NCBI RefSeq assembly: GCF_002111595.1
Contig: NZ_LUTN01000025.1
Location: 1-38,168 of the forward strand
Length of the DNA stretch: 38,168 nucleotides
Direction: 5' to 3'
Source: Lonsdalea britannica
GTDB taxonomy: Bacteria; Pseudomonadota; Gammaproteobacteria; Enterobacterales; Enterobacteriaceae
Part shown: positions 9,325-20,311 of the stretch, piece after piece
How positions within the stretch are numbered: position 1 is the stretch's first letter
Layout: every line of letters begins with the position of its first letter
The notes under the pieces: model-generated
Told to the model about the DNA's origin: nothing
Database searches by the model: none
The model's input: the letters and a program-made list of their open reading frames with translations, nothing else
Position numbers and translations under genes: made by a program

Positions 9325-9876
9325 TTATTGTGCCGTCCCCGCAACATCGTTATCCGACTGATTAACCCAAATAAGCTGTTCCGTGTCAAAACCATAGCGT
9401 CTGGCCGTCGTCAGCAGCTGTTGTTTCACTGCGTCGTCCAGCGTCGGCGTGCGGGATAAGATCCACAGGTAGTTGCGGTTGGGTCCGCAAATCATGGCGT
9501 AGCGATAGGCATCGTCCAGCGCAATCACATTATAGCTGCCGTAGAATGGCCCGAAGAAAGAGACTTTCAGCGATGCCGTCTCTGGATCCCCCATCAAATA
9601 TCCTTTCCCCGTACTCTCTTTCCAGCGTTGCTGCTGCGTATTAAAGCCGCGATTGGTGACAGTAATGCCGCCGTCGTCGCGCGGATGATAGGTCGCCGTC
9701 ACTCGGTCCAGGCCGCGTTCGAAGCGGTGGTCGAGACGCGCAATTTCGTACCAGGTGCCAAGATAACGGTGTATATCGAAGTTTTTCACGACCTCGACAT
9801 TCTCCGGCGGTGTCGTACTGCAGGCGGAGGAGAGCAGTGACGTGATTGCCGCCACCAGCGTTTTCCATCTTTTCAT
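9325..9876 (-). CDS. blc: Outer-membrane lipocalin Blc
   Basis: A bacterial lipocalin, thought to bind or transport lipids such as lysophospholipids at the outer membrane. Its lipoprotein signal ends in LLSSACS (Cys19). The lipocalin signature GTWYEIARLDHRFERGL lies near residues 40-56, and further conserved segments GNPxT-like (MGDPETASLKVSFFGPFYG) and YLWILSRTP follow. Length 183 is close to E. coli Blc (177). An ampC gene between blc and frd, present in E. coli, is absent here, as are sugE and ecnAB. The gene lies downstream of frdD on the same strand but is separated from it by a terminator. Confidence 0.93.
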   Translation of the reverse strand: MKRWKTLVAAITSLLSSACSTTPPENVEVVKNFDIHRYLGTWYEIARLDHRFERGLDRVTATYHPRDDGGITVTNRGFNTQQQRWKESTGKGYLMGDPETASLKVSFFGPFYGSYNVIALDDAYRYAMICGPNRNYLWILSRTPTLDDAVKQQLLTTARRYGFDTEQLIWVNQSDNDVAGTAQ

Positions 9877-9955
9877 CGGTTTTTATCCTCCAGGGATAGG
9901 CCATGGCTGAAGAGTGATGACGTTAAGGGTAGGAAGCGTTTGACGGACTGGCAAT

Positions 9956-9983
9956 GAAAAACGGCCTGTATAAGCAGGCCGTT
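9956..9983 (-). terminator. Terminator of the frdABCD operon
   Basis: aacggcctg-tataag-caggccgtt is a 9-bp stem with tttttcatt following on the minus strand, just after the frdD stop. The plus-strand side also has a T tract (gtttttt), so it could act in both directions. Confidence 0.85.
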
Positions 9984-10001
9984 GTTTTTTGGAGCGGAGT
10001 T

Positions 10002-10358
10002 TTAAAGTGTGACGAGCCCAATGACGGCGACTACCGTCAGAATGGCCGCGAGCCCGTAAAAGACCCATTTCCCTGCCGGCACGTGAATTTTAAGGTCGTG
10101 CATGGCGTGGTGGATGCGGTGCAGGCCACACCAGAGCGGCAGCACGATCATCAGCAGCAGGAACAGCCGGCCGATAAGGCTATGGCTAAATGCCGCGATG
10201 CGGTCATAGGACAACGCATCCGGGAACAGTCCCATTGGCAGCAGAATACCGACCAGCAGGACGATCACCGGCCCGAAGATGGCGCTCCACATGCCACCGG
10301 CGCCGAACAGCCCCCAGAAAGGCGGTTCATCGGAACGTTTTGGCGTTTGATTAATCAC
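10002..10358 (-). CDS. frdD: Fumarate reductase membrane anchor subunit D
   Basis: One of two small inner-membrane subunits that anchor the FrdAB heads and help form the menaquinol sites. The 118-aa protein has three transmembrane helices and ends in the conserved [20 protein letters not shown] region. I choose the GTG at 10358 because an aggagg ribosome site lies six bases upstream and the protein then begins [17 protein letters not shown], as in E. coli. A longer in-frame start at 10430 would overlap frdC and lacks a ribosome site. Confidence 0.95.
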   Translation of the reverse strand: MINQTPKRSDEPPFWGLFGAGGMWSAIFGPVIVLLVGILLPMGLFPDALSYDRIAAFSHSLIGRLFLLLMIVLPLWCGLHRIHHAMHDLKIHVPAGKWVFYGLAAILTVVAVIGLVTL

Positions 10359-10372
10359 GTTATTCCTCCTGA

Positions 10373-10768
10373 TCAGTACAGCAAGGCGATAGCCAGTATC
10401 GCCAGCGTGACTACCACGGTCACAATCCACAGCGCTTTCACGATCGGTTCGGGACCCATCTTTTCATCTTTAATGACGATGATGGTGGCTTTGGGCGCCA
10501 GATCGAACCAGGTTTTGGTCTGAAGAGCCGCGGCCAGCAGCGCGATGATATTGATGAACAGCACGATAGGGTTTTGCAGGAATCCGACGAAGCCTTCCCA
10601 ACCTTCCACGCCGTGTTTCAGCGCGAAAACGCCGTACAGCAGCACGATACTGAACCATACTGCCGGAACCGCCGTTCCTTCGCGCAGCATATAGAAGCGG
10701 TAATACCCCAGCTTTTGCCACCAGGTCGGCGTCATGCCACGGACATACGCTTTACGTTTGGTTGTCAT
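10373..10768 (-). CDS. frdC: Fumarate reductase membrane anchor subunit C
   Basis: The second membrane anchor of the quinol:fumarate reductase. At 131 aa it has exactly the E. coli FrdC length, three hydrophobic helices and the typical start [17 protein letters not shown] and mid-segment [20 protein letters not shown]. It sits third in frdABCD, 16 bases after frdB and 14 before frdD, each with a ggagg-type ribosome site, so the operon is translated as a unit. Confidence 0.96.
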   Translation of the reverse strand: MTTKRKAYVRGMTPTWWQKLGYYRFYMLREGTAVPAVWFSIVLLYGVFALKHGVEGWEGFVGFLQNPIVLFINIIALLAAALQTKTWFDLAPKATIIVIKDEKMGPEPIVKALWIVTVVVTLAILAIALLY

Positions 10769-10784
10769 TGTTTGCCTCCCTCCC

Positions 10785-11519
10785 TTATTGTGGTTTCAGC
10801 ATGGCGATCATGAAGTCTTTGGCGCTTTCGACCTTGCCCTGCTGAATGGCGGCGGCGGGATCGACGTGCTTCGGACACACTTCGGAGCAGTAACCGACAA
10901 ACGTACAGGACCATACGCCGTTATCGCTGTTCAACTGAGGCATACGCGCTTTCTTGCCGTGATCGCGGTTGTCCAGATTGTAGCGGTGCGCCAGCGTAAT
11001 GGCGGCCGGGCCGATGAACTCCGGGTTCAGACCAAACTGCGGGCAGGCGGCGTAGCACAACCCGCAGTTGATGCAGCCGGAGAACTGGTGGTACTTCGCC
11101 ATTTGCGCCGGCGTCTGCTTGTTAGGGCCGTCTTCCGGTTTGCGATCATTGCCGATAATGTACGGCTTGATGGCTTCGAGACTCTCAATGAAGTGAGTCA
11201 TATCGACCACTAAATCGCGTTCGATCGGGAAGTTACCCAGCGCTTCTACCTTCATGCCGCCGGTATAGTCGCGGAGGAAGATTTTGCAGGCCAGTTTCGG
11301 GACGTTGTTGACCATCATGCCGCAGGAGCCGCAGATCGCCATACGGCAGGACCAGCGGTAAGACAGGTCCGGCGCCAGGTTGTCTTTGATATAACCCAGC
11401 GCATCAAGCAAGGAGGTCTGCTTGTTATACGGCACTTCATAGGTTTCGAAGTGTGGCGCACTGTCCTGCTCCGGGTTGTAGCGCATGACTTCCATTTTCA
11501 GGGTTTGCATCTCAGCCAT
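10785..11519 (-). CDS. frdB: Fumarate reductase iron-sulphur subunit
   Basis: Carries electrons from menaquinol sites to the FAD of FrdA through three iron-sulphur clusters. The 244-aa protein has the [2Fe-2S] ligands Cys58, 63, 66 and 78 and then the [12 protein letters not shown] and CxxVCPKH motifs for the [4Fe-4S] and [3Fe-4S] clusters. I start it at the ATG at 11519 ([10 protein letters not shown]), matching E. coli length and N-terminus; a longer in-frame start at 11573 would lie inside frdA. The start overlaps the frdA stop by 8 bases, which implies translational coupling. Confidence 0.97.
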   Translation of the reverse strand: MAEMQTLKMEVMRYNPEQDSAPHFETYEVPYNKQTSLLDALGYIKDNLAPDLSYRWSCRMAICGSCGMMVNNVPKLACKIFLRDYTGGMKVEALGNFPIERDLVVDMTHFIESLEAIKPYIIGNDRKPEDGPNKQTPAQMAKYHQFSGCINCGLCYAACPQFGLNPEFIGPAAITLAHRYNLDNRDHGKKARMPQLNSDNGVWSCTFVGYCSEVCPKHVDPAAAIQQGKVESAKDFMIAMLKPQ

Positions 11520-13308
11520 TCGCTTGCTCCTTCTTACTTTTCTCCTGAGCATCGGCTTCACCGCCGTAAACACGTTTCGCCGGCGGCAGCTTGGTGATCT
11601 TCACATCGCTATACTCAAGACGTGGAGCACCATCCTGGCTGTGGAACGCCAGCGTATGCTTCAGGTAATTGACGTCGTCGCGTTCGGTGCAGCCTTCGTC
11701 AAGACGCTGGTGGGCGCCGCGGGATTCCTTACGGTTGATTGCAGAGTGCGCCATACATTCCGCCACATCCAGTCCGTGGCCGAGTTCGATGGTGTACAGC
11801 AGGTCGGTGTTAAATACGCTGGAGTGGTCGCTGATTTTGACGCGTTTGAAACGTTCTTTCAGTTCGGCCAGCTTATCGACGGTTTTTTGCATCAGGTCGG
11901 TGGTGCGATAGATACCGCAGCCTTCTTCCATCGTCATCCCCATCTCATCACGGATTTTAGACCAGCTTTCCGTGCCTTCCTGATTCATCAGGTCATGCAG
12001 TTTTTTCTCAACGTCGCGGGCCTGCGCATCCAGCGCGCTGGTATTGGCGGGCGTCGCTTCCTGAGAGCGTCGTACGGCGTGTTCACCGGCCAAACGGCCG
12101 AAGACCACCAGCTCCGCAAGGGAGTTAGAACCCAGACGGTTGGCGCCGTGCAGGCCGACGGAAGAACATTCACCGGCGGCGAACAGACCTTTGATGCGCG
12201 TTTCACACTGCTGATCGGTTTCGATGCCGCCCATGGTGTAGTGCGCGGTAGGACGAATGGGGATCGGTTCCTTGACGGGATCGACGCCGACGTAGGCTTT
12301 GGCCAGTTCGCAGATGAACGGCAGGCGCTCTTTCAGCTTCTTCTCGCCCAGGTGACGCAGGTCGAGGTAGACCACATCGCCCAGCGGAGTCGAGATGGTG
12401 CGGCCAGCGCGCCACTCATGCCAAAAAGCCTGAGAGACCTTATCGCGCGGCCCTAGCTCCATGTATTTGTTTTTCGGCTCACCCAACGGCGTTTCGGGTC
12501 CCATGCCGTAATCCTGCAGATAGCGGTAGCCATCTTTATTGACCATGATGCCGCCTTCGCCGCGGCAGCCTTCGGTCATCAGGATGCCGGAGCCGGGCAG
12601 GCCGGTCGGGTGATACTGTACGAATTCCATATCGCGTAGCGGCACGCCGTGGCGGAACGCCATCCCCATGCCGTCGCCGGTGACGATGCCGCCGTTGGTG
12701 TTATAACGGTACACACGTCCGGCGCCGCCTGTCGCCATGATGACGGCGTTGGCGCGAATTTGCACCAGCTCGCCTTCCATCATATTGATGGCGACGACGC
12801 CACGCGCGTGGCCTTCATCGACCAGAATATCCAGCACGAAGTGTTCGTCGAAACGCTGAATTTGCGGGTATTTCAGCGACGTCTGGAACAAGGTGTGCAG
12901 CATGTGGAAACCGGTTTTGTCGGCAGCAAACCAGGTGCGTTCAATCTTCATCCCGCCGAAACGGCGTACGTTGACTGAACCGTCTGGTTTACGACTCCAC
13001 GGACAACCCCACTGTTCCATCTGGATCATTTCACGTGGGCACTCGTGAACAAACTGGTCGACGACGTCCTGTTCGCAGAGCCAGTCGCCGCCGGCGACGG
13101 TGTCTTGGAAATGGAAGTCAAAGCTATCGTGATCCTGAGTGACCGCTGCTGAGCCTCCTTCTGCGGCCACGGTGTGGCTCCGCATTGGGTAGACTTTAGA
13201 GATCAGCGCAATCTTCAGTTGGGGATTAGCTTCGGCTGCAGCAATAGCTGCGCGTAAGCCAGCGCCCCCGGCCCCGATAATGGCCAAGTCGGCATTAAAG
13301 GTCTGCAC
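11512..13308 (-). CDS. frdA: Fumarate reductase flavoprotein catalytic subunit
   Basis: Reduces fumarate to succinate in anaerobic respiration, at the cytoplasmic face of the membrane. The 598-aa protein has the N-terminal FAD-binding [10 protein letters not shown] motif (residues 12-21) and His45 in [10 protein letters not shown], the covalent FAD attachment site. It also has the active-site segments [21 protein letters not shown] and [11 protein letters not shown], and an Arg-rich capping region. The start is GTG, as in E. coli, with a ggagg site upstream. It is the first gene of frdABCD; the 400-base upstream region is shared with divergent epmA. Confidence 0.97.
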   Translation of the reverse strand: MQTFNADLAIIGAGGAGLRAAIAAAEANPQLKIALISKVYPMRSHTVAAEGGSAAVTQDHDSFDFHFQDTVAGGDWLCEQDVVDQFVHECPREMIQMEQWGCPWSRKPDGSVNVRRFGGMKIERTWFAADKTGFHMLHTLFQTSLKYPQIQRFDEHFVLDILVDEGHARGVVAINMMEGELVQIRANAVIMATGGAGRVYRYNTNGGIVTGDGMGMAFRHGVPLRDMEFVQYHPTGLPGSGILMTEGCRGEGGIMVNKDGYRYLQDYGMGPETPLGEPKNKYMELGPRDKVSQAFWHEWRAGRTISTPLGDVVYLDLRHLGEKKLKERLPFICELAKAYVGVDPVKEPIPIRPTAHYTMGGIETDQQCETRIKGLFAAGECSSVGLHGANRLGSNSLAELVVFGRLAGEHAVRRSQEATPANTSALDAQARDVEKKLHDLMNQEGTESWSKIRDEMGMTMEEGCGIYRTTDLMQKTVDKLAELKERFKRVKISDHSSVFNTDLLYTIELGHGLDVAECMAHSAINRKESRGAHQRLDEGCTERDDVNYLKHTLAFHSQDGAPRLEYSDVKITKLPPAKRVYGGEADAQEKSKKEQANG

Positions 13309-13714
13309 TGCATTCCTCCAGTTACATAAGTTAAATAAGATAAAATAAGAAAATAATGCGTAATGCGAATATTGGGTTTATTTCCGCCCAGTTTTTAGTG
13401 AGTTGGGAGGGGCAGAAAAAAAATCTGACGGCCGTGGATAACCGTTAAATCACTCTTTTTTGTGTGGAAATGATTATAGCTATTTAAAGGTAGCTGAAAT
13501 TTGATGTGATCCAGCATTTTGCTGTTTTTTAACCAGCGGAGAGGAATAGTTCTTAAAACGTGATCGAAAATGCAATTAAAGTAAAAACAGCACTTTTATT
13601 GCTTTAATAAATACTCATCCCTACCGATTAAAACATCTTCAACTGGATATAATTTGTTTGGTCGGACTGATGCGGGTAGACTGCACCCCCTCTTTGACTT
13701 TGGAGTAGACCACC
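13309..13714. promoter_or_regulatory. Divergent control region between frdA and epmA
   Basis: A 406-base AT-rich spacer with no gene visible. For epmA, a TATAAT hexamer lies at 13648-13653, about 60 bases before the ATG, with a weak -35. For frdA, an FNR- or NarL-controlled promoter would be expected, but the best FNR-like string (ttgatgtgatcca, 13501-13513) has the wrong spacing, so I do not assign it. Confidence 0.4.
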
Positions 13715-14692
13715 ATGAGCGAAACGGCAAGTTGGCAACCCAGCGCCCCAATTGCCAATCTGTTGAAGCGGGCGGAGATCATGAACGAAATTCGGCGCTT
13801 CTTCTCCGATCGCGGCGTGCTAGAGGTGGAAACCCCCGCCATGAGTCAGGCAACGGTCACAGACGTTCATCTGGTTCCTTTTGACACTCAGTATGTCGGG
13901 CCAGGCGCTGCGGACGGCCTAAAACTCTATTTGATGACCAGCCCGGAATACCACATGAAACGCCTGCTGGCGGCAGGCAGCGGCCCAATTTATCAGCTGG
14001 GGCGCAGCTTCCGTAACGAAGAATCCGGCCGTTATCATAATCCTGAATTCACGATGCTTGAGTGGTATCGCCCTCACTACGATATGTACCGCCTGATGAA
14101 TGAGGTGGACGATCTGCTGCAACAGGTGCTGGAGTGCGAAAGCGCCGAAATGCTCACCTATCAGCAGGCTTTCCAGCGTCATCTGGACGTCGATCCGCTC
14201 TCCGCCGACAAAGCTCAGCTGCGCGAAGTCGCCGAAACGCTGGGCGTGGGGGATGTCGCGCATCAGGAAGAGGATCGCGATACGCTGCTGCAACTGCTGT
14301 TCGCGGTGGGCGTTGAGGTCAATATCGGGCGCGACAAACCGGCCTTCGTCTATCATTTCCCAGCTACGCAGGCGTCTCTGGCTGAAATCAGTACCGAAGA
14401 TCACCGTGTCGCTGAGCGGTTTGAGGTCTACTTCAAAGGGATTGAACTGGCGAATGGGTTCCGCGAGCTGACCGACAGCGCCGAGCAGCGTCAGCGTTTC
14501 GAGCAGGATAACCGCAAACGCGCCGCGCGCGGCTTGCCGGTTCAGCCGATAGACGAAAACCTGTTGGATGCGTTGACCGCGGGTATCCCGGATTGCGCAG
14601 GCGTCGCGCTGGGCGTCGATCGCCTGATCATGCTGGCGCTGAAGGCTGAGTCCATTAGCGAAGTGATTGCCTTCCCAGTCGACCGCTCCTAA
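13715..14692 (+). CDS. epmA: EF-P--(R)-beta-lysine ligase EpmA (PoxA/GenX)
   Basis: A class II lysyl-tRNA-synthetase paralogue that adenylates (R)-beta-lysine and transfers it to Lys34 of EF-P. The 325-aa protein equals E. coli EpmA in length and lacks the anticodon-binding domain of LysRS. It carries class II motif 2 ([20 protein letters not shown], about residues 100-119), the conserved [10 protein letters not shown] segment and motif 3 [12 protein letters not shown] near the C-terminus. It is divergent from frdA, as in E. coli, with its own terminator. Confidence 0.97.
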   Translation: MSETASWQPSAPIANLLKRAEIMNEIRRFFSDRGVLEVETPAMSQATVTDVHLVPFDTQYVGPGAADGLKLYLMTSPEYHMKRLLAAGSGPIYQLGRSFRNEESGRYHNPEFTMLEWYRPHYDMYRLMNEVDDLLQQVLECESAEMLTYQQAFQRHLDVDPLSADKAQLREVAETLGVGDVAHQEEDRDTLLQLLFAVGVEVNIGRDKPAFVYHFPATQASLAEISTEDHRVAERFEVYFKGIELANGFRELTDSAEQRQRFEQDNRKRAARGLPVQPIDENLLDALTAGIPDCAGVALGVDRLIMLALKAESISEVIAFPVDRS

Positions 14693-14709
14693 AGCGCAAG
14701 ACCCCAATA

Positions 14710-14748
14710 AAAATCCGGTGAGGCGAGGAGCCTGCACCGGATTTTTTT
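14710..14748 (+). terminator. Rho-independent terminator of epmA
   Basis: aaaatccggtg ... caccggatttt with a loop of about 14 bases and a run of seven T lies 18 bases after the epmA stop. On the minus strand the A-tract also gives T residues, so it may terminate mscM as well. Confidence 0.85.
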
Positions 14749-14791
14749 ATGCGCGTCATTCAGGGCGGAATACCTGAGACGGGACAGGCGA

Positions 14792-17700
14792 CTAGAGCGC
14801 GCCGTCCGTACGCGTGGCGGAACCGGCGTTACGGCCGTCAATCTGTACGGAATCCATCCGGACCTGGAACGGCGGGAACGGCATCACCAGATTGTGCTGA
14901 CGGTAGCTGTCCAAAATTAGCTGGTGCAGCTCATGTCGCAGCGGCATGCGGTGCCCCATCTCCGCGGCGAAGATTCGCAGTTCAAACAGCTGAATCCCCT
15001 GACGTAAATCAACGAGGAAGACCTCCGGCGGCGGGTTGTCCAACACCAGCGAGCAGCGTTTGACGGCATCCAGCAGCAGGTTGGTCACCTCTTCCGTATT
15101 GGCGTCTGCCGGGGCTGGAATGGTCAGCACCACGCGCGTTACGGAGTCAGACAGCGACCAGTTGATGAACTGTTCCGTGATGAAGGCCTTGTTGGGAACG
15201 ATAATCTCCTTGCGGTCCCAGTCCGAGATCGTCGTGGCGCGGGTGTTGATACGCATAATGCTCCCGGTCAGATCGCGGATCGTCACCGTATCGCCAATAC
15301 GTATCGGCTTCTCGAACAGAATAATCAGGCCGGAGATAAAGTTGGCGAAGATCTCCTGCAAGCCGAAGCCCAACCCCACCCCTAGGGCGGCGACGAGCCA
15401 CTGAAACTTGGACCACTCGATGCCGAGCATAGAGAAGCCGAACATCCCGCCAATCAACAGCAGCACATATTTACTGACGGTGGTGATGGCGTAGCCAGAG
15501 CCGGGCGACAGCTCGACGTGTTGCAACAACACCAGCTCAAGCAGCGCAGGCAGATTGCGCATCAGCTGAGTCGTAATAAAGAAGATCAGAATGGCGATCA
15601 GCACCGCGCCCAGCGTGATCGGTTGGACCGTCTCGGTGCCATTGAGCGTGCTGGTGGCGTCCCACAGGCTGATGTTCTCCAGGAAGGAGAACGCCGAATG
15701 GATTTCCGACCAGAGCGCCAGCACGGAGACCAGCGCAATCAGCGTCAGCACTGAACGTACCAGTTGCAGGGATTTCGCGCTGATGGCGTCCAGATCGACC
15801 ACCGGCTCTTCAACGACTTCACTGCCGGCTTCATGACTCTGTTGCGTTAACTCTTCTTCCCCCCGCGCCCGGATTGCCAGTATCTCCGCCCGGCGCTGCT
15901 TGGCGCGATCGAACGCGATGCGTCGGCGCTGAATCAGCATCCAGCGGCGAATGATGTGGTAAATCACCAGCAGGAAGAACCAAATCGCGACTGACTTTTC
16001 CAACCGGGCCAGCAGCGCCTGCGACGTGGCCAGATAGCCAAAGCAGGAAGCCAGCACGGCGATCAACGGCATACAAAGCAGCAGATTCCACATGGCGCGG
16101 TTCACGGGGTTTTCTCCAGAACCTTCCTTATCCAGATACAGCGGTATTCCGGCACGTTTCAGGCTGGTGGTGACCAGACTGAGCGCCAGGCACAGCAGGA
16201 TGAAACAGAGGCGTCCCAGTGTGCTGGAAAATTGGCGATCGTTGAGATTATCGAAGGTAATCAACGCCATAATGAGAGGAACGATAAGCCCGATGGACAG
16301 CCGGTAGTAGCGCATCGCCCGTTCTACCCGCTTAGGCGACCAGCCGAAATGCACGATGAACAGCCCCTGACGGTGCGCGAACGAGGCGCTAATCATCACG
16401 ACCCACATCAACGGCACGGTGGCGGTGACGCTATCGCCTATGGCGACGGCGACCGGATAAGGCCACGCATTTTGCAGGCCGTAGCCCAACGCCGCCCACA
16501 GGATCGGCAGCGGAATGGCGACCATCACTGACCAGAATACGGTGCGGAGCGTCAGCATGAAGTGGTCGAGCGTCACTTTACCCACGCGTCCGCTGGCTCG
16601 CTCCAGAAACGCATGATAGTGGCGGCGTGAACTGATACTGAGCGCGACCAGCAGCAGTGCGCCAATCAACGGCAGCAGCGTACTCCAGCTGGTGACCATC
16701 ATCACCATGGCGCTGCTGAGCTGCGTCAGCGTATCCAAAGACAGCAGGCGGGACAGATCCTGCACTAACTGAAGCGGGTAGGAGAGCGTCAACGGGTCGA
16801 CGTCCGCCACCCAGAACAGATAGCGGTGGGCGGCTTCGCGGATCTCAATCAGGGCATCTTCGAGCTGATTACTGGCGACCTTCAGCTTGGTCAGTTCGAG
16901 AATCTGAGTATCACAGCCTGAAATCAACGAGGTCAGCAGCTCGCGTTGCGTACGTAGCTGATCGTTGAATATCTTCTGCTGAGAGGCGGTGAGCGGCGAG
17001 CCGTCATCCTGCTGCGCCTGCTCGTTCTTCGGCAGCTTGGAGAACGTGTCTTCGTACTGCAGACGTTGCACCCGCAGCTGGGTCATGTCGCCATCCAGCA
17101 GTTGGGGCTTCGGCATTTCCGGCAGTCGGGCGACCTGCGCACGCAGCGTCTCGCCCAGCGCGGTAGACGAGCCGAGCCACTGAGCCTGTTCGCGCAACGT
17201 GCTTAGCGCCTGACGCACCTGCAACGTTTGCGAAGCGGCCTGCCGCTGCTGCGATGCGATTAAGTCCATGCGCTGCGCCTGCTGATTCAGCGCCACGGAT
17301 AAATCACGGTTCACCTGCAACTGGCTGGCGATGGCGGAAGGCAGGTTACCGCTTTGCTCCGCCAGCAGCTCGGTGCGTTCCAGCGCCTGTTCGGCTTCGC
17401 GCTGGCGCATACCGTTGAGGGTGCTGCGCAGGGTTTGCAGCTGATCGTCCAGACGGTCCCGCTGCTGTTTGAAGAGTTCCGCCCGCAGGCGGGAAAGTTC
17501 CTGACGATTGCTGGCGGACAGCTGTGCCAGCTCCAGTTCATCGACCCGGCTTTTGCTCAGCGCAGCTTCCGCCTGCAATGACGCGAGCTGCGCTCGCGCC
17601 AGCCGCGTGTTGGCGTTGCCTTGCGTTTGGATCCGGCGTTCGACGTCGTTGAGCGCGCGACTGGCTTCCGACTGTTGCTGCGGCAGCTGGGCCAACGAGT

Positions 17701-18112
17701 CGCTGATCTCCCGCAGGCGATCCTGCTCCAGCTGCTGTTGGCGGGATTGCTCCAGCAGTTGGCTACTGGTTTGAACGATCTGTTGTTCGAGTTCGTTAAC
17801 GGAAAGGTTATGCACGGCGGGCGTGGATTTGGCGTCTTCCGCCGCCAGCTCCTGACGCAGCCCCCGCGTGAGGCGGGGGAAATCTTCAATCACGCGCTGA
17901 TACTGATCTACCCGTTCGAGAGCTCCTTTACGCTCATCCAACATACGCAGAGCGGATTGCAGCTCTTTAACGATATCCGCCTGATTCGGCTGTGACTTGT
18001 TCGCTTCTGCCTGCTGCAAATCCTGACGTAGCTGGACTTCGCTGGGAAGTTGGGCGGTCAGCGCCGGGGCGGATAGCAGGCATCCCAGTAGAAAGATCAG
18101 TATCAGACGCAC
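14792..18112 (-). CDS. mscM: Miniconductance mechanosensitive channel MscM (YjeP)
   Basis: A large MscS-superfamily channel that opens on membrane tension during osmotic down-shock. The 1106-aa protein (E. coli 1107) has a signal peptide of about 20 residues. A long Gln-rich, coiled-coil periplasmic domain runs to about residue 480 and is followed by a set of transmembrane helices. The pore helix and MscS beta domain contain LGVGLGFGLQEIFANFISG and PIRIGDTVTI. The GTG start is favoured by a gaggt site eight bases upstream. It lies 27 bases after psd on the same strand, so psd-mscM is probably one operon. Confidence 0.95.
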   Translation of the reverse strand: MRLILIFLLGCLLSAPALTAQLPSEVQLRQDLQQAEANKSQPNQADIVKELQSALRMLDERKGALERVDQYQRVIEDFPRLTRGLRQELAAEDAKSTPAVHNLSVNELEQQIVQTSSQLLEQSRQQQLEQDRLREISDSLAQLPQQQSEASRALNDVERRIQTQGNANTRLARAQLASLQAEAALSKSRVDELELAQLSASNRQELSRLRAELFKQQRDRLDDQLQTLRSTLNGMRQREAEQALERTELLAEQSGNLPSAIASQLQVNRDLSVALNQQAQRMDLIASQQRQAASQTLQVRQALSTLREQAQWLGSSTALGETLRAQVARLPEMPKPQLLDGDMTQLRVQRLQYEDTFSKLPKNEQAQQDDGSPLTASQQKIFNDQLRTQRELLTSLISGCDTQILELTKLKVASNQLEDALIEIREAAHRYLFWVADVDPLTLSYPLQLVQDLSRLLSLDTLTQLSSAMVMMVTSWSTLLPLIGALLLVALSISSRRHYHAFLERASGRVGKVTLDHFMLTLRTVFWSVMVAIPLPILWAALGYGLQNAWPYPVAVAIGDSVTATVPLMWVVMISASFAHRQGLFIVHFGWSPKRVERAMRYYRLSIGLIVPLIMALITFDNLNDRQFSSTLGRLCFILLCLALSLVTTSLKRAGIPLYLDKEGSGENPVNRAMWNLLLCMPLIAVLASCFGYLATSQALLARLEKSVAIWFFLLVIYHIIRRWMLIQRRRIAFDRAKQRRAEILAIRARGEEELTQQSHEAGSEVVEEPVVDLDAISAKSLQLVRSVLTLIALVSVLALWSEIHSAFSFLENISLWDATSTLNGTETVQPITLGAVLIAILIFFITTQLMRNLPALLELVLLQHVELSPGSGYAITTVSKYVLLLIGGMFGFSMLGIEWSKFQWLVAALGVGLGFGLQEIFANFISGLIILFEKPIRIGDTVTIRDLTGSIMRINTRATTISDWDRKEIIVPNKAFITEQFINWSLSDSVTRVVLTIPAPADANTEEVTNLLLDAVKRCSLVLDNPPPEVFLVDLRQGIQLFELRIFAAEMGHRMPLRHELHQLILDSYRQHNLVMPFPPFQVRMDSVQIDGRNAGSATRTDGAL

Positions 18113-18139
18113 GCTAACTTACCTCTGTAATTTCGCGGT

Positions 18140-19045
18140 TTAAGGCGTATTTCCCGCTGTCGTAGAGACGACGACGTCCTCGCTCGTGGCTTCCGCGAGG
18201 GGTTCACCCATGCGGGTGACGCTTTGGTTGGACAGATTGGTCATCAGCTGCACTTTACCGGCGGCAAACAGGTTGATAACGGTAGAGCCCAGTTTGAACT
18301 GGCCCATCTCTTCGCCTTTGTCCAGCGTGATGGCGCCTGTCTCACCCTCGGCGGGGTAGGTCCAGCGCTTGATGATGCCTTCGCGCGGCGGCGTCACGGT
18401 GCCCGCCCACACGGTTTCAATACTGCCGACGATGGTCGCTCCCACCAGAATTTGCGCCATAGGACCAAATTCGGTATCGAACAGGCAGATCACGCGTTCG
18501 TTACGGGCGAACAGGTTGGGCACGTTGGCGGCGGTCAGCGGATTCACGGAGAACAGGTCGCCCGGTACGTAAATCATCTCGCGCAGCGTACCGTCGCAAG
18601 GCATATGCACGCGGTGGTAATCCTTGGGCGACAGGTAGGTGGTGACGAACAGACCATCACGGAAGTGATCCGCCATGTGGTAGTTGCCCGCCAGCAGGGC
18701 TTCCAACGAATAGGTGTGTTGCTTTGCCTGCAACAGCGTGTCGTTTTCGATAGCCCCTAACTGAGAGATCGCGCCGTCGGCGGGTTGTACCAGACGGTGA
18801 TCGTGCGGATCGACCGGGCGAACGCCGGGGCGCAGGGGACGCGTGAAGAATTCGTTGAACGTCGGATAAGCCGCGGTGTCCGGCTGCTGGGCTTCCTGCA
18901 TGTTGACGCGGTAAACGCGAACGAACAGGTCGATCACCAGCTTGGTGAGCGCGCCTCCGCGTCGTTCGGCTCCCCAGCCGGCGAGCCGGGTCAGCCAGAT
19001 TTTCGGCAACAGATGTTGTAAAGCGATCTTGATTCTATCCAGCAC
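18140..19045 (-). CDS. psd: Phosphatidylserine decarboxylase proenzyme
   Basis: Makes phosphatidylethanolamine from phosphatidylserine at the inner membrane. The 301-aa proenzyme has the self-cleavage motif LGST with Ser254, which becomes the pyruvoyl group of the alpha chain. Asp90 (PADGAIS) and His147 (HRVHMP) of the processing triad are also present. The start is GTG with an aagagg site. It is the first gene of psd-mscM and lies 71 bases after rsgA on the same strand. E. coli psd is a sigma-E/CpxR target; I did not identify those promoters here. Confidence 0.97.
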   Translation of the reverse strand: MLDRIKIALQHLLPKIWLTRLAGWGAERRGGALTKLVIDLFVRVYRVNMQEAQQPDTAAYPTFNEFFTRPLRPGVRPVDPHDHRLVQPADGAISQLGAIENDTLLQAKQHTYSLEALLAGNYHMADHFRDGLFVTTYLSPKDYHRVHMPCDGTLREMIYVPGDLFSVNPLTAANVPNLFARNERVICLFDTEFGPMAQILVGATIVGSIETVWAGTVTPPREGIIKRWTYPAEGETGAITLDKGEEMGQFKLGSTVINLFAAGKVQLMTNLSNQSVTRMGEPLAEATSEDVVVSTTAGNTP

Positions 19046-19116
19046 AGTGAGCCTCTTGGGTTTGGTGATGCGCCAATATTAAAAGCGGCGCATTGTAGCG
19101 ATGGTGACAATAAATG

Positions 19117-20166
19117 TCAGTTATCCGAATCGGAAAAGGATTTACGCGTTTTTACCTGAGACATGCTTTCAAGGATGCGGTGGTAGTTTTCAAAACGCTC
19201 GGCTGCGATGTCTCCGCGCTCCAGCGCGGCCCGTATGGCGCAGCCTGGGTCGGTGTCATGCTTGCAATCGCGGAATTTACAGCTGCCCAGATAGTCGCGG
19301 AATTCGATAAAGCCCTGCGTAACCTGCTCGGGGTCGAGGTGCCACAGTCCGAATTCACGCACGCCGGGGGAGTCAATCACGTCGCCGCCGCGCGGGAAGT
19401 GGTACATGCGGGCGGCGGTCGTCGTATGTTGCCCCAGTCCGGAGTTATCGGACACATCGTTGACCAGGATTTTGCCTTCTTCAGGATAGAGCAGGGCGTT
19501 GAGCAGGCTGGACTTACCCACGCCGGACTGGCCGGCAAATATGCTGATACGGTTGGTCAGTTCGGTTTCCAGCTCTTTCATGCCGTCGCCGGTTCTGCTG
19601 GAGACCATCAGTACTCGGTAGTGCAATGCGCGGTAGATATCCATGACTTCGTCGACGAACTGAAGTGATTCTTCATCCAACAGGTCGATCTTGTTTAATA
19701 CGATGAGCGGCTCGACTTCCAGCGTTTCGCAGGCCACCAGATAACGGTCAATGATATTGATCGACAGTTCGGGAAGAATGGCGGAGACAATCACGATCTG
19801 ATTGATGTTGGCGGCGATAGGTTTAACGCCGTCGTAAAAGTCTGGACGCGTCAGGACGGATTCGCGAGGATGTACCGCTTCCACGATGCCGCTGATGCCA
19901 GACAGCGTTTCGTTGCCGGGCCGCCACACGACCTTGTCGCCGGTGACCAGCGATTTGATGGTGCGACGAATATTACAGCGACGTTGCGTACCGTCGGTGG
20001 CCTCCACGTCAACATGCATGCCGAAGCGGCTGATGATGGTGCCTTCCTGGGCGTCGCCCAGTTGGCTGTCATCCCACTCGATTTTGCTGTCTGCATGCTT
20101 AAGGCGGCGCTGATGATTGGCGCTGACCCGACGTTGCTGACCTTTTGACAGTTTCTTTTTGCTCAC
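19117..20166 (-). CDS. rsgA: Ribosome small-subunit biogenesis GTPase RsgA
   Basis: A circularly permuted GTPase that checks late maturation of the 30S subunit. The 349-aa protein has an N-terminal OB fold. The GTPase motifs occur in permuted order: NKID (158-161) before the P-loop GQSGVGKS (212-219) and DSPG. A C-terminal zinc knuckle with spacing C-x4-C-x-H-x5-C ([14 protein letters not shown]) follows. The lysine- and arginine-rich N-terminus suits rRNA contact. The start is GTG with a gagagg site. It is divergent from orn. Confidence 0.96.
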   Translation of the reverse strand: MSKKKLSKGQQRRVSANHQRRLKHADSKIEWDDSQLGDAQEGTIISRFGMHVDVEATDGTQRRCNIRRTIKSLVTGDKVVWRPGNETLSGISGIVEAVHPRESVLTRPDFYDGVKPIAANINQIVIVSAILPELSINIIDRYLVACETLEVEPLIVLNKIDLLDEESLQFVDEVMDIYRALHYRVLMVSSRTGDGMKELETELTNRISIFAGQSGVGKSSLLNALLYPEEGKILVNDVSDNSGLGQHTTTAARMYHFPRGGDVIDSPGVREFGLWHLDPEQVTQGFIEFRDYLGSCKFRDCKHDTDPGCAIRAALERGDIAAERFENYHRILESMSQVKTRKSFSDSDN

Positions 20167-20311
20167 TCAACCTCTCTAGATTCGTGGTTATCGCTCATGA
20201 CATGAGATATGCCTATAATACACCCTATTTGACTTTAATTAACCGATGCTGAGCGTGTCTGCGAAGCCACGTCGGCGGCGGGACGAAAAGCCCTACAGGA
20301 ATATCGATAAA

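Noticed and set aside
13501-13513. FNR-like site ttgatgtgatcca upstream of frdA
   Set aside because: The half sites are three bases apart instead of four and the second half is poor, so it does not meet the FNR consensus.
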